Source: an uncultured Shewanella sp. (GTDB lineage: Bacteria > Pseudomonadota > Gammaproteobacteria > Enterobacterales > Shewanellaceae). From it: a DNA stretch of 64,000 nt. A program made the position numbers and the translations under genes. Each line of letters starts with the position of its first letter. The stretch's first letter is position 1. Below the pieces are notes generated by a model. That model saw nothing but the letters and a program-made list of their open reading frames with translations, was not told the origin of the DNA and made no database searches. Positions 46,389 to 55,442 of the stretch are shown in pieces. Location of the stretch: contig NZ_CANLKR010000007.1 of the NCBI RefSeq assembly GCF_947491715.1, positions 62,001-126,000 of the forward strand, in the 5' to 3' direction.

Positions 46389-46409
46389 ATATCCCCGCTA
46401 TGGGGATAT
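46389..46409. terminator. Hairpin before the aryl polyene operon
   Basis: ATATCCCC, GCTAT loop, GGGGATAT: an 8-bp perfect stem 38 bp past the DUF3014 stop. No T-run follows, so it is a candidate terminator or regulatory hairpin. It isolates the polyene operon, whose promoter must lie in 46410-46542. Confidence 0.4.
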
Positions 46410-46542
46410 GTGCTACCATACTTGTCGATAAAAATAATAAATAGCTAACATCGACTAGCATCAATTCGAATTTTCTATCTTCGACAGTTATTAGTAAGTT
46501 CAGTCGATGTAGAAAATTGAGTAAAACAGGCACAGAGCACCG

Positions 46543-47265
46543 ATGCGGTTAACATTTGACATTATTTCTTGGGGAGCGTGGTCTCCCTTGTATCAAGAAG
46601 CCTTGGATTGGCAACACTGGCAAGCGCCCACAACCGCGTTGCCCAATTCAGCACAACCGCCAAAACTGCTGCAAATTCCCGCTATTCAACGTAGACGACT
46701 CAGCCCATTAACAAAAATTATGTTGGCAGCGGCCTTTCAAGCCGATCCTCCAGCTCAATGCCGCAGCATATTCTCATCGCAACATGGTGAAATCAATCGC
46801 ACTATGTCATTGCTTAATGATATTACAGATTCACAACCGCTTTCTCCAACCAGTTTCAGCCAATCTGTACATAACACTGCCAGTGGCATTTTCAATATAT
46901 TAACGGAAAATCTTAGCGCTTCTACGGCTATTGCCGCAGGTACAGACTCATTCCCACAAGCATTCATTGAAGCCTATGGCCAGCTAGATGAAAAGCCTGA
47001 TCCCCTATTACTGGTTTATGGTGATGAACCCGTACCATCGATTTTTCAAATCTTTAATACTCAACCTGAATGGCCCATCGCCATGGCATTTGTACTCACA
47101 AAGCAATCAGTCAATTTAGCTTTACCTAAGCTTTCAATTGATATTAATTGCACACAAGGCACAGCGAAGACATTGCATTACGGTGAAATACTTCAGGCTT
47201 TAGCCTGTAAAAAATCACTTTCAGGCCGCATTAACAATCAATTCTGGAGCCTGAATTTTGACTAA
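46543..47265 (+). CDS. apeC: Aryl polyene ketosynthase-like chain length factor (ApeC-like)
   Basis: 240 residues of the short beta-ketoacyl-synthase-like family (PF13723 type). It has the KS-related segments RRLSPLTKIMLAAAF, SSQHGEINRTMSLL, SPTSFSQSVHNTASGIFNI and AGTDSFPQAFIEAY, but no catalytic Cys or His pair. In Xenorhabdus such a protein partners the ketosynthase ApeO as a KS:CLF dimer that sets polyene length. First gene of the 17-kb operon; its stop overlaps the next gene's start. Confidence 0.85.
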   Translation: MRLTFDIISWGAWSPLYQEALDWQHWQAPTTALPNSAQPPKLLQIPAIQRRRLSPLTKIMLAAAFQADPPAQCRSIFSSQHGEINRTMSLLNDITDSQPLSPTSFSQSVHNTASGIFNILTENLSASTAIAAGTDSFPQAFIEAYGQLDEKPDPLLLVYGDEPVPSIFQIFNTQPEWPIAMAFVLTKQSVNLALPKLSIDINCTQGTAKTLHYGEILQALACKKSLSGRINNQFWSLNFD

Positions 47266-48082
47266 TTTTACCCCCGCTCCTAAGCTCACTGGACTTGCCT
47301 ATATTCCAAGGTGGATCGGCGGAGTCGCCTGTTATATCGTATTCGGCTTGGGTGGACTATTCAGCTCCTTAACCTTGCTCCCTTTACTTAAATTTTGGCC
47401 AGGCTCTCACGCTCAAAAAATTAAGCGTGTAAGAAAAGCCGTTCATATCATGTTCAAAGGCATGGTCGCGATGCTTACCGCCGCAGGCGTTATTAAAGTC
47501 AGCACCGAAAATGCCTATTTATTGCGCAACATGAAAGGCAAAATCATCATAGCAAACCACCCAACGCTGGTCGATGTGGTGGTGATGATAAGCTTAATCC
47601 CCAATGCGGGGTGCATTGTCAAACAAGCCTTATGGCGAAATGTCTTCCTACGCGGGGTCGTTTCAAGTGCTGGCTATATCCCTAATAGAGGCGCAGATTT
47701 ATTACTTAAGGATTGCAAATCTGAATTGGAAACAGGCACTAATCTGATTATTTTCCCTGAGGGCACCCGTACACAAATCGGTGAAACAATAAACCAATTT
47801 GCAAGAGGTGCGGCCAATATTACCCTCCGCACTCATACAGAATTGATCCCAATAGTATTACGTACTAATGCAACTGGTCTCAGTAAGCAACAACCGTGGT
47901 ATCATATTCCCGCACGCACGATTGGGATGCGAGTCGAAATAGGCGATCCCCGCTCTTACAATGAATACATCTCTACCGGCAGTGTGGATACGAGTTTAAA
48001 TGCAAAAAAAGCGCGGCAAATGACTCGAGATTTAGAACATTATTATAAACAACAATTAGATATAACTCATGAAATTACATAA
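47258..48082 (+). CDS. apeD: 1-acyl-sn-glycerol-3-phosphate acyltransferase-like (ApeD-like)
   Basis: 274 residues, LPLAT superfamily. One N-terminal hydrophobic segment, then the acyltransferase block I IIIANHPTLVDVVVM (HxxxxD) and block III IIFPEGTRTQIGE. Expected to transfer the polyene or an acyl group to a lipid anchor at the inner membrane. TTG start at 47258 with GGAG nine bases upstream, overlapping apeC by 8 bp; it overlaps the ACP gene by 14 bp at its end. Confidence 0.88.
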   Translation: MTNFTPAPKLTGLAYIPRWIGGVACYIVFGLGGLFSSLTLLPLLKFWPGSHAQKIKRVRKAVHIMFKGMVAMLTAAGVIKVSTENAYLLRNMKGKIIIANHPTLVDVVVMISLIPNAGCIVKQALWRNVFLRGVVSSAGYIPNRGADLLLKDCKSELETGTNLIIFPEGTRTQIGETINQFARGAANITLRTHTELIPIVLRTNATGLSKQQPWYHIPARTIGMRVEIGDPRSYNEYISTGSVDTSLNAKKARQMTRDLEHYYKQQLDITHEIT

Positions 48083-48317
48083 TGAAATAAAGAAATTGAT
48101 AATCGAAAGCCTCGACTTAGAAGACGTGAGCATTGACGATATTGATTCTGACGCTCCCCTATTTGGTGACGGATTAGGATTAGACTCTATCGATGCACTA
48201 GAGCTCGGATTAGCCATAAAAAAACAATTTGATATCAAAATCGATGCTAATTCAGACGAAACCAAACAACACTTTTATAGTGTCAGCAACCTTGCCAAAT
48301 TCATTGAGGCGCAATAA
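48069..48317 (+). CDS. apeE: Acyl carrier protein (ApeE-like)
   Basis: 82 residues, acidic four-helix ACP. Phosphopantetheine Ser in GLGLDSIDALELGLAI. One of two ACPs in the operon; in the characterised type II aryl polyene systems one carries the starter and growing chain. It starts inside the end of apeD. Confidence 0.92.
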   Translation: MKLHNEIKKLIIESLDLEDVSIDDIDSDAPLFGDGLGLDSIDALELGLAIKKQFDIKIDANSDETKQHFYSVSNLAKFIEAQ

Positions 48318-48331
48318 GTACTGGAAGTAAC

Positions 48332-48580
48332 ATGAAAAACCGTGAGCAAATACTTGAAACTTTGACTAAGATTTTAGTAGAAGAATTTGAAATTAACGAA
48401 AATGATATCACATTAAGTGCATCACTATACGATGAGTTAGATCTAGACAGTATTGATGCGGTGGATCTTGTCATCAAATTACAGCAGATCACTGGGAAAA
48501 AGATCCACCCAGATACATTTAAGGCGGTTCGCACCGTTGAAGATGTTGTTGATGCTATTGAAGCACTCGTTGCCAGTTAA
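48332..48580 (+). CDS. apeF: Acyl carrier protein (ApeF-like)
   Basis: 82 residues, second ACP. Attachment Ser in DELDLDSIDAVDLVIKLQ. Sequence is clearly different from the first ACP (for example MKNREQILETLTKILVEEFEI), so the two probably serve distinct partners. Its stop overlaps the next start by one base (TAATG). Confidence 0.92.
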   Translation: MKNREQILETLTKILVEEFEINENDITLSASLYDELDLDSIDAVDLVIKLQQITGKKIHPDTFKAVRTVEDVVDAIEALVAS

Positions 48581-49128
48581 TGACATTTTTTTTACAAATA
48601 GCCACCACAATTGTGGTGCTATGTTACCCAATCGCCGTTTATTTGGGGCTAAATTATTTACCCCAAGGCAGCATTGCGTTGCTACTTTGTAGCTTGTTAT
48701 TATTAAGACTCTTTATTAATAAACAAAAGCTCAAATCGTTAATGCTCCCCATATTAGCGGGCATTGTGTTAACGATGAGCAGCTATATTGCAAAAGTCAA
48801 TGACTGGTTACTGTATTACCCTGTCGTTATCAGTACTTGCATGCTGTTATTATTTGCGCATTCTTTGAGATGGGGGCCAAGCATCATTGAACGGTTAGCA
48901 AGATTGAAAGAACCAGATTTACCTGAAAGTGCTGTACCTTATCTTAATAAAGTCACGTTAATCTGGTGCATTTTTTTCATTGTTAATGGTGCCATAGCTT
49001 TCTATACAGCCCAATTTTCAAGTCTTTCTACTTGGACCCTTTATAACGGTCTTATTTCTTATTTGTTGATGGGCACTCTTTTTACTGGTGAATGGTTATA
49101 CCGCACACTTTGGTTGAAAAAACGATGA
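48580..49128 (+). CDS. apeG: Aryl polyene cluster membrane protein (ApeG-like, COG4648)
   Basis: 182 residues, about five to six TM segments (IATTIVVLCYPIAVYLGLNYL ... LIWCIFFIVNGAIAFYTAQF). COG4648-type proteins of this size are a fixed part of APE clusters; the function is unknown. Overlaps the ligase gene by ATGA. Confidence 0.82.
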   Translation: MTFFLQIATTIVVLCYPIAVYLGLNYLPQGSIALLLCSLLLLRLFINKQKLKSLMLPILAGIVLTMSSYIAKVNDWLLYYPVVISTCMLLLFAHSLRWGPSIIERLARLKEPDLPESAVPYLNKVTLIWCIFFIVNGAIAFYTAQFSSLSTWTLYNGLISYLLMGTLFTGEWLYRTLWLKKR

Positions 49129-50489
49129 TAAATATTCTGACTTCTTGGTTGACATTAGGCCCCATTGAGCAACAACTCATTAGTTTTAATCATCATAATA
49201 TTCTTACAGGAGAATGTTTTAGCCATCAAGTCGCCTTCTTCCATCAACAACTGATTGAAAGCCAGCATGAAAAGTGGCTGTTATCTTGCGATAACAGTGA
49301 ATTATTTGCGATTGGATTATGCGCAGCATTAATTGCAGGAAAAGAGATTATTCTTCCTTCAAGCATACAACCTGCCAACTTGTTGGCGTTAAATAACCAA
49401 TTTGATGCCATATTATCTGATAAAGCATTAGCCCCCCAAAAAACCTTTATACTATTGGAAAAAGTGACTGATGCACCAAGATTTCCTTGGCCAAAATCGG
49501 CAAACTGGGGCAGCTTCACTCTGTTTACTTCGGGCAGTAGCGGACAACCAAAAGCCGTAAAGAAAACCTTAGCTCAACTTGACTTTGAAGTATCCACCCT
49601 AGAATCCACTTTTGCTCAACATCTACCGCAATGCAGCATTATTTCAACCGTCTCCCATCAACATATTTATGGTTTATTATTTAAGATTCTTTGGCCACTG
49701 GCTAGCCGTAGACCTTTTTTAAGTGACCTGATTGAATACCCTGAAACATTGAGCTATTACAGTCATTTATTTTCTCAGCTATGTTTAATTAGCAGTCCAG
49801 CACACTTATCTCGCTTACCCGCGTCTTTAGACTATCAGCCCCAAATGCGTGCCCCCAGCTTAGTATTCAGTTCTGGTGGCCCGTTAAGCTATGAGGCAGC
49901 TCAAGGTATTAAGCAGTGTTATTCAACGTTACCAATAGAAATCTTTGGCAGTACAGAAACGGGTGGTATCGCTTACCGTCGTCAATATAAAGAACAACAA
50001 ACATGGAAAACTTTTACCCCCATTCACATCAAACAAGATGAAAATGACGGTGCACTATGGCTTAAGTCTCCTTATATTGAACATGACAATTGGATGAAAT
50101 GTAACGATAAAATAAAAATCATTGAAAATAATGAGTTTATTCTTCAAGGGCGACTCGATCGTATTGTAAAAATTGAAGAAAAGCGACTTTCACTGGTTGA
50201 AATGGAAACCCTGCTGCATACCCATCCTATGATAAACTTAGCAAGGCTATTAGTTATTGAGCAGCCAAAAACACAATTAGCTGCCGTAATAGAATTATCC
50301 GAGTCAGGTAAAAAGTACCTAAAAGCAAAGGGAAAACTCAGCCTCAACAATATTTTTAAATCTTACCTATTAACACAATTTGAAAGAGTCATTTTACCAA
50401 AACGTTGGCGCTATCCAGAAAAAATGCCCGTTAATACGCAAGGTAAGCAAGTGCAATCTCAACTATTGGCATTATTTACTCATGATTAA
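49125..50489 (+). CDS. apeH: Adenylating starter-acid ligase (ApeH-like)
   Basis: 454 residues of the AMP-binding (ANL) superfamily. Core motif TLFTSGSSGQPKAVKKT, A5 IEIFGSTETGGIAYR, A8-like LQGRLDRIVKIEEKRLSL. It should adenylate an aryl carboxylic acid (4-hydroxybenzoate or, given the lyase in this operon, a cinnamate) and load it onto an ACP. ATG 49125 overlaps the apeG stop (ATGA). Confidence 0.88.
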   Translation: MINILTSWLTLGPIEQQLISFNHHNILTGECFSHQVAFFHQQLIESQHEKWLLSCDNSELFAIGLCAALIAGKEIILPSSIQPANLLALNNQFDAILSDKALAPQKTFILLEKVTDAPRFPWPKSANWGSFTLFTSGSSGQPKAVKKTLAQLDFEVSTLESTFAQHLPQCSIISTVSHQHIYGLLFKILWPLASRRPFLSDLIEYPETLSYYSHLFSQLCLISSPAHLSRLPASLDYQPQMRAPSLVFSSGGPLSYEAAQGIKQCYSTLPIEIFGSTETGGIAYRRQYKEQQTWKTFTPIHIKQDENDGALWLKSPYIEHDNWMKCNDKIKIIENNEFILQGRLDRIVKIEEKRLSLVEMETLLHTHPMINLARLLVIEQPKTQLAAVIELSESGKKYLKAKGKLSLNNIFKSYLLTQFERVILPKRWRYPEKMPVNTQGKQVQSQLLALFTHD

Positions 50490-50853
50490 ATCTCAATTGC
50501 CTCACATTATAAGCCATAGTCTCAATGATACCTTTGCAACATGGCGCCTGCACATCGATGAAAAATCCCCCTATTTTAATGGCCATTTTAATAATCAACC
50601 CATTTTACCTGGCGTCACTCAACTTGACTGGGCTATTCGATTAGGCTGTGAACATTTTCATTACCCAACATATGCAACGACATTAGAAGTGCTAAAATTT
50701 CAGCATTTTATATTGCCGGGCGTAGAAGTTGACTTAAATATCACCCTCGATGCCAAAAAGCACAAACTCAGTTTTGTTTATAGCGATCAGCAAACACGCT
50801 TCTCATCTGGGCGCATTATCATATCAACCCAAGACCCTCTTACAGCGAGTTAA
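50482..50853 (+). CDS. apeI: Hot-dog dehydratase (ApeI-like)
   Basis: 123 residues, thioester dehydratase of the FabA/FabZ hot-dog fold: ATWRLHIDEKSPYFNGHFNNQPILPGVTQLDWAI with the conserved His in GHF and LPGV. In Xenorhabdus it forms a heterodimer with ApeP and removes water from 3-hydroxyacyl-ACP. ATG 50482 overlaps the ligase stop by 8 bp (ATGATTAA). Confidence 0.87.
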   Translation: MIKSQLPHIISHSLNDTFATWRLHIDEKSPYFNGHFNNQPILPGVTQLDWAIRLGCEHFHYPTYATTLEVLKFQHFILPGVEVDLNITLDAKKHKLSFVYSDQQTRFSSGRIIISTQDPLTAS

Positions 50854-50858
50854 TATGC

Positions 50859-52607
50859 ATGCAGTTAGCATTTGTGATCCCCAACTATAATCATACAGCC
50901 GCCATCAGTGAAACCTTAGCCAACCTTGCTGTTTTTAAGCGTGATTGCTATCTTGTTGATGATGGAAGCAATGATGAAACACGCTATCTATTACAACAAC
51001 TTGCCAAACAATATCACTGGGTCCATTTATTACATCACCCATACAATAGAGGGAAAGGCGCAGCTGTCATCACAGGGCTTAGAGCAGCTTATGAAGACGG
51101 ATTTACTCATGCATTACAGATTGATGCCGATGGTCAACATGACTTAAACGATATCCCCACTTTTATTGATACCGCTCAACAGGCTCCACATGCTGTAATA
51201 TCTGGGCAGCCCCAGTATGATGACTCCATTCCAAAAGGCCGTTTATATGGACGCTATCTCACCCACTTTTGGGTTTGGGTAGAAACCTTAAGCCTGAATA
51301 TAAAAGATGCAATGTGCGGTTTTCGTGTTTATCCATTACAAGCAACTGAATCTTTATTTTTAAGCCAATCGTTGGGCGAGCGAATGGACTTTGATATTGA
51401 GATCTTAGTCAAGCTTCATTGGCAAGGAATTGAAGTAAAACATATTCCAACGCGAGTCATTTACCCTGAAGAAGGCAGTAGTCACTTTCAAGCCTTTAGA
51501 GACAATGTGCGTATTTCAGCTCTGCACACTCGCCTTTTTTTTGGTATGCTAAAACGCTTACCATCTCGATTACACAAAACAACCCCCATTAACGCAAATA
51601 AAATCAAAAAATCCAACTCAAAACATTGGTCTTCTGTGGGAGAACGAGGCAGCTACTGGGGCATAAAGCTGTTAGCGCTCTGCTACCGTTATGGGGGACA
51701 TTGGCTTTGCCGCGCGATTATGTACCCAGTGATTTTATATTTTTTTATCACAGGAAAAACGGCAAGACAGGCTTCAATAGACTTTTTACAACAAGTCAAA
51801 CTTGCCTATCCTGACAATAGCAAACTGCCCTCTACACCTGGTTGGTTAGAAAGCCTACAACATTTCTTTAGTTTCGGCCATGCTGCCCTCGACCGTTTGG
51901 ATGCTTGGTGCGATCGCATTCCCCCCGAAAAAATTGACTTTCCAGAGAGTGATGTACTGGCAACCCATATGGCACAAGGACAAGGCGCAGTATTATTAGT
52001 GTCTCATTTAGGTAACTTAGAATTATGCCGCGCCATATCGGTCACCCATCGTAATGCAAAAGTTAATGTGATGGTAATGACACAGCATGCTGAAAACTTC
52101 AATAATATCCTAAAGCAGTTAAATCCAAGTAGTGCTCTGAATCTTATTCAAGTAACCGAGCTTGGCCCTAGCACTTCTATTTTATTACAAGAAAAAATTG
52201 AAGCTGGTGAGTTAGTGGTCATTGCAGGGGATAGAACGTCTCTAGGCAGTGAGGGGCGAGTGATTTACACCCCGTTTATGCAAAAACAAGCCCCTTTTCC
52301 TTCTGGGCCTTTTGTGTTAGCAGGGCTGCTCGATTGCCCTATATACACTATGTTCTGTTTAAAAGAACATGATCGATATCACGTGCATATCACGCCTTTT
52401 AACACAAAATTAAAAGGACCAAGAAAAGAGAGAACTGTCAGGCTACAGCAAGCAGTCAATGAATATAGTCAACTTTTAGAAAACCATGCAAAGCGACAGC
52501 CGCTGCAATGGTTTAACTTTTATGATTTTTGGCGTAACGATAATCAGACTCAACGTCGCTCATCCAGCAAGAGTCAAGTTAATGAGAATAGGACCAGCAG
52601 TAAATGA
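50859..52607 (+). CDS. apeJ: Glycosyltransferase-acyltransferase fusion (ApeJ-like)
   Basis: 582 residues with two domains. Residues 1-~240 are a GT-A family 2 glycosyltransferase (VIPNYNHTAAI, VDDGSND, DADGQH at 89-94, FDIEILVKL). Residues ~290-560 are an LPLAT of the LpxL/HtrB type (SHLGNLE with H383 and E388, VVIAGDRTS, FPSGPFVLA). It probably builds or acylates the lipid/sugar anchor of the polyene. The fusion is known for this cluster class. Overlaps the next gene by 4 bp. Confidence 0.9.
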   Translation: MQLAFVIPNYNHTAAISETLANLAVFKRDCYLVDDGSNDETRYLLQQLAKQYHWVHLLHHPYNRGKGAAVITGLRAAYEDGFTHALQIDADGQHDLNDIPTFIDTAQQAPHAVISGQPQYDDSIPKGRLYGRYLTHFWVWVETLSLNIKDAMCGFRVYPLQATESLFLSQSLGERMDFDIEILVKLHWQGIEVKHIPTRVIYPEEGSSHFQAFRDNVRISALHTRLFFGMLKRLPSRLHKTTPINANKIKKSNSKHWSSVGERGSYWGIKLLALCYRYGGHWLCRAIMYPVILYFFITGKTARQASIDFLQQVKLAYPDNSKLPSTPGWLESLQHFFSFGHAALDRLDAWCDRIPPEKIDFPESDVLATHMAQGQGAVLLVSHLGNLELCRAISVTHRNAKVNVMVMTQHAENFNNILKQLNPSSALNLIQVTELGPSTSILLQEKIEAGELVVIAGDRTSLGSEGRVIYTPFMQKQAPFPSGPFVLAGLLDCPIYTMFCLKEHDRYHVHITPFNTKLKGPRKERTVRLQQAVNEYSQLLENHAKRQPLQWFNFYDFWRNDNQTQRRSSSKSQVNENRTSSK

Positions 52608-54178
52608 CACAAGCCACACACACAAACGAGACTCAAACCATTATTCGTTTTGGTCGCAAAAACCTATCTCTTGAAGATGTTGTCGCCATTGCTAAAGGCG
52701 CTAAAATTGAGCTCAACAATAGTCATGAGTACCAAGCCTATATACAGCAAGGTGCAGACTTTATTGATAACTTACTCAGTGAAGAAGGCGTCATCTATGG
52801 TGTTACAACAGGATATGGCGACTCTTGTACTGTCAAAGTCGGTTTAGATTTAGTCGATGAACTGCCCCTTCACTTAACCCGCTTTCATGGGTGTGGTTTA
52901 GGTAAAACCCTTTCAGAAATGCAAGCAAGAGCCGTTATGGCTTGTCGGTTAAGTTCTCTGGCATATGGAAAATCAGGCGTCAGTTATGCATTATTGAAGC
53001 GCATTGAACTACTGCTTAATCTCAACATCATTCCGGTCATTCCAGAAGAAGGGTCTGTGGGCGCCAGTGGCGACCTCACGCCGCTGTCTTATTTAGCCGC
53101 GGTATTGGTCGGTGAAAGAGAGGTCATTTATCAAGGTGTCAAACAGTCTACTGCTGAGGTCTATGCCAAACTGGATATCATTCCTTTAACCCTTCGCCCT
53201 AAAGAAGGTTTGGCCTTAATGAATGGCACCGCTGTCATGACTGCGCTCGCATGCTTGGCCTTTGATAGAGCACAGTATATGGCCAAGTTATCCAGTCGAA
53301 TTACCGCCATGGCCTCTTTAACCTTGAAAGGTAACTCCAATCATTTTGATGAGATCCTATTTGCTGCCAAACCCCACCCAGGACAAAATCAAATTGCAGC
53401 TTGGATCCGTGAAGATCTCAATCATCATGAACACCCCCGTAATTCCGATCGCTTGCAAGACAGGTACTCCATCCGCTGTGCTCCCCATGTCATTGGTGTT
53501 TTACAAGATGCCTTGCCCTTTATGCGTCAGTTTATCGAAACGGAACTAAACAGTGCCAATGATAACCCCATCATTGATGCTGAAGGTGAACATGTGCTTC
53601 ATGGGGGACATTTCTACGGTGGGCATATCGCTTTTGCAATGGATGCATTAAAAAATGCGGTAGCCAATGTTGCCGATCTTATCGATAGACAAATGGCATT
53701 AGTCATGGACCCTAAATTTAATAATGGCTTACCCGCAAATTTATCGGGCTCAACAGGCCCACGTAGTGTCATTAACCATGGGTTTAAAGCTGTACAAATT
53801 GGTGTATCAGCATGGACAGCCGAAGCCTTAAAGCAAACCATGCCAGCCAGCGTTTTTTCTCGCTCCACAGAGTGTCATAACCAAGATAAAGTCAGTATGG
53901 GCACCATTGCTGCTCGAGATTGTTTACGTGTCTTGCAACTCACAGAGCAGGTGGCAGCTGCGGCACTATTGGCCATGTCACAAGGCATTAATTTACGCAT
54001 TAGAAATCAAGAGATCGACACACTTTCTTTTACACCCTCAGTGGCAAAAACTTTGACTCAAATTCAACATGATTTCAGCTTGCTAACAGAAGATCGCCCC
54101 TTAGAGCAAACGCTTAGGCAAACAGTCGAAAAAATTCAACGTGGTGAATGGGAAGTGTGTCATTCACTGGCTCAATAA
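52604..54178 (+). CDS. Aromatic amino acid ammonia-lyase (HAL/TAL family)
   Basis: 524 residues of the MIO-dependent lyase family. The MIO triad Ala154-Ser155-Gly156 lies in GSVGASGDLTPLSY; YGVTTGYGDS carries the catalytic Tyr; QDRYSIRCAPHVIG and NSANDNPIID are conserved. The residues normally deciding specificity are Phe94-His95 (TRFHGCG), unlike the usual Ser-His of HAL, His-Leu of TAL or Phe-Leu of PAL (recalled). Within a polyene operon it most likely makes coumarate or cinnamate as starter, as in flexirubin clusters, rather than degrading histidine; no hutU, hutI or hutG is nearby. Confidence 0.9.
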   Translation: MTQATHTNETQTIIRFGRKNLSLEDVVAIAKGAKIELNNSHEYQAYIQQGADFIDNLLSEEGVIYGVTTGYGDSCTVKVGLDLVDELPLHLTRFHGCGLGKTLSEMQARAVMACRLSSLAYGKSGVSYALLKRIELLLNLNIIPVIPEEGSVGASGDLTPLSYLAAVLVGEREVIYQGVKQSTAEVYAKLDIIPLTLRPKEGLALMNGTAVMTALACLAFDRAQYMAKLSSRITAMASLTLKGNSNHFDEILFAAKPHPGQNQIAAWIREDLNHHEHPRNSDRLQDRYSIRCAPHVIGVLQDALPFMRQFIETELNSANDNPIIDAEGEHVLHGGHFYGGHIAFAMDALKNAVANVADLIDRQMALVMDPKFNNGLPANLSGSTGPRSVINHGFKAVQIGVSAWTAEALKQTMPASVFSRSTECHNQDKVSMGTIAARDCLRVLQLTEQVAAAALLAMSQGINLRIRNQEIDTLSFTPSVAKTLTQIQHDFSLLTEDRPLEQTLRQTVEKIQRGEWEVCHSLAQ

Positions 54179-54255
54179 AACGCTTATCATGATACAAACA
54201 CAGTGATTGGATCTTTTTCAATGGCGCAATCACTGTATCAAAGTTAGGAATAACA

Positions 54256-54675
54256 ATGGAACCCATACTCACCGCAGAAATTGAACAAGTCATTCCCTTT
54301 CATGACGTTGATTCCATGGGGATCACTTGGCACGGAAATTATTTGCGCTATTTTGAAATTGCTCGCTGTGCATTACTCGATAAAATTGACTACGGCTATC
54401 GTGAAATGCTGCATTCAGGCTATAGCTGGCCCATTATTGATACACAAATAAAATACGTGCAATCGAGCACATTTGACCAAAAAATAAAAGTCATTGCCGC
54501 ATTGGTTGAATGGGAGAACCGTATCAAGATTAACTATAAGGTCATTGACGCCAATACCGGAAAGCGGATCACTAAGGGGTATACTATTCAAGCCGCTGTT
54601 GATATGAACACACAAGAACTGTGTTTCGTGACACCTGACGTTTTCCAACATAAAATAAAACGATTAATCCCTTAA
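54256..54675 (+). CDS. apeK: Hot-dog acyl-CoA thioesterase (ApeK-like)
   Basis: 139 residues of the 4-hydroxybenzoyl-CoA thioesterase/YbgC type: IPFHDVDSMGITWHGNYLRYFEIAR holds the catalytic Asp (DVDSMG) and the WHGNY helix start. It may release a chain or clear wrong thioesters. 77 bp after the lyase gene, one of the longer gaps in the operon. Confidence 0.88.
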   Translation: MEPILTAEIEQVIPFHDVDSMGITWHGNYLRYFEIARCALLDKIDYGYREMLHSGYSWPIIDTQIKYVQSSTFDQKIKVIAALVEWENRIKINYKVIDANTGKRITKGYTIQAAVDMNTQELCFVTPDVFQHKIKRLIP

Positions 54676-54738
54676 GCGTACTGTGTATTCAGTGAATTAG
54701 CGGATTAAACCTTTGCCTCTTATTACGTGGTTATCAAA

Positions 54739-55440
54739 ATGAAAAGTCTTACTTTTATTCGAGTATGCTATTTTTTAATACTGAGTTTTTTTCCTTCACT
54801 CTTATTCGCGAATACTAGTGCCTATGATGATACTTTGTTCTCACACCCAGCCACCGAATCAACCCTAAAGGCATTGAGCTCCCAATTACATTTTGGCTCC
54901 TCTGCCAGTGGCGATTTTACCCAATACCGTCAGCTTAAGGTGTTGAAAAAGCCACTCGTCAGCCATGGGCATTTTCTCTTTGATCAACATAGAGGGCTTG
55001 TATGGCAACAATTACGTCCCTTTAAATCCAGCCTTATTTTAAAAGATAAGCAGCTTATTCAAGTTAATAGCCAGGGCCACATTCAAATTCAAGATGCCGG
55101 AAATATTCCCGCTGCTTCGGCATTGGAAAATATAATGCCTAGCTTATTAAACGCCATGTTAACTGGCGATATCAAGCAACTGGAACAAGACTTCTCCATT
55201 TCATTTTTACAAGCAAAAAAACAATGGCAATTAGGCCTCATTCCAAAAGATCCCCTTGTCGCTAAGATATTGCCAAAAATGATCATCGAAGGGCAAACAA
55301 GTATTAACCAATTAGTTTTATTTAGCCCTAATGGTGATAGCAGCAAAATAGTCTTCAGTCATATTCAAAATCGCCCCCTCACCATGGCTGAGCTCAATGC
55401 CTTCAATCCTGACACAAAAAAAAGTAAACAAACTAATTAG
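54739..55440 (+). CDS. apeL: LolA-like outer-membrane carrier protein (ApeL-like)
   Basis: About 233 residues. Signal peptide (IRVCYFLILSFFPSLLFANTSA), then a LolA-type half-barrel: SASGDFTQYRQLKVLKKPLVSHGHFLFDQHRGLVWQQLRPFKSSLIL. In these clusters it is thought to ferry the hydrophobic polyene lipid across the periplasm with the MMPL exporter. A GTG at 54727 is an alternative start. Confidence 0.85.
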   Translation: MKSLTFIRVCYFLILSFFPSLLFANTSAYDDTLFSHPATESTLKALSSQLHFGSSASGDFTQYRQLKVLKKPLVSHGHFLFDQHRGLVWQQLRPFKSSLILKDKQLIQVNSQGHIQIQDAGNIPAASALENIMPSLLNAMLTGDIKQLEQDFSISFLQAKKQWQLGLIPKDPLVAKILPKMIIEGQTSINQLVLFSPNGDSSKIVFSHIQNRPLTMAELNAFNPDTKKSKQTN

Positions 55441-55442
55441 CT

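Noticed and set aside
52604..54178. Histidine utilisation (hutH) gene
   Set aside because: The family matches, but the gene overlaps polyene genes on both sides of its transcript, no other hut genes are present, and the specificity pair differs from HAL.
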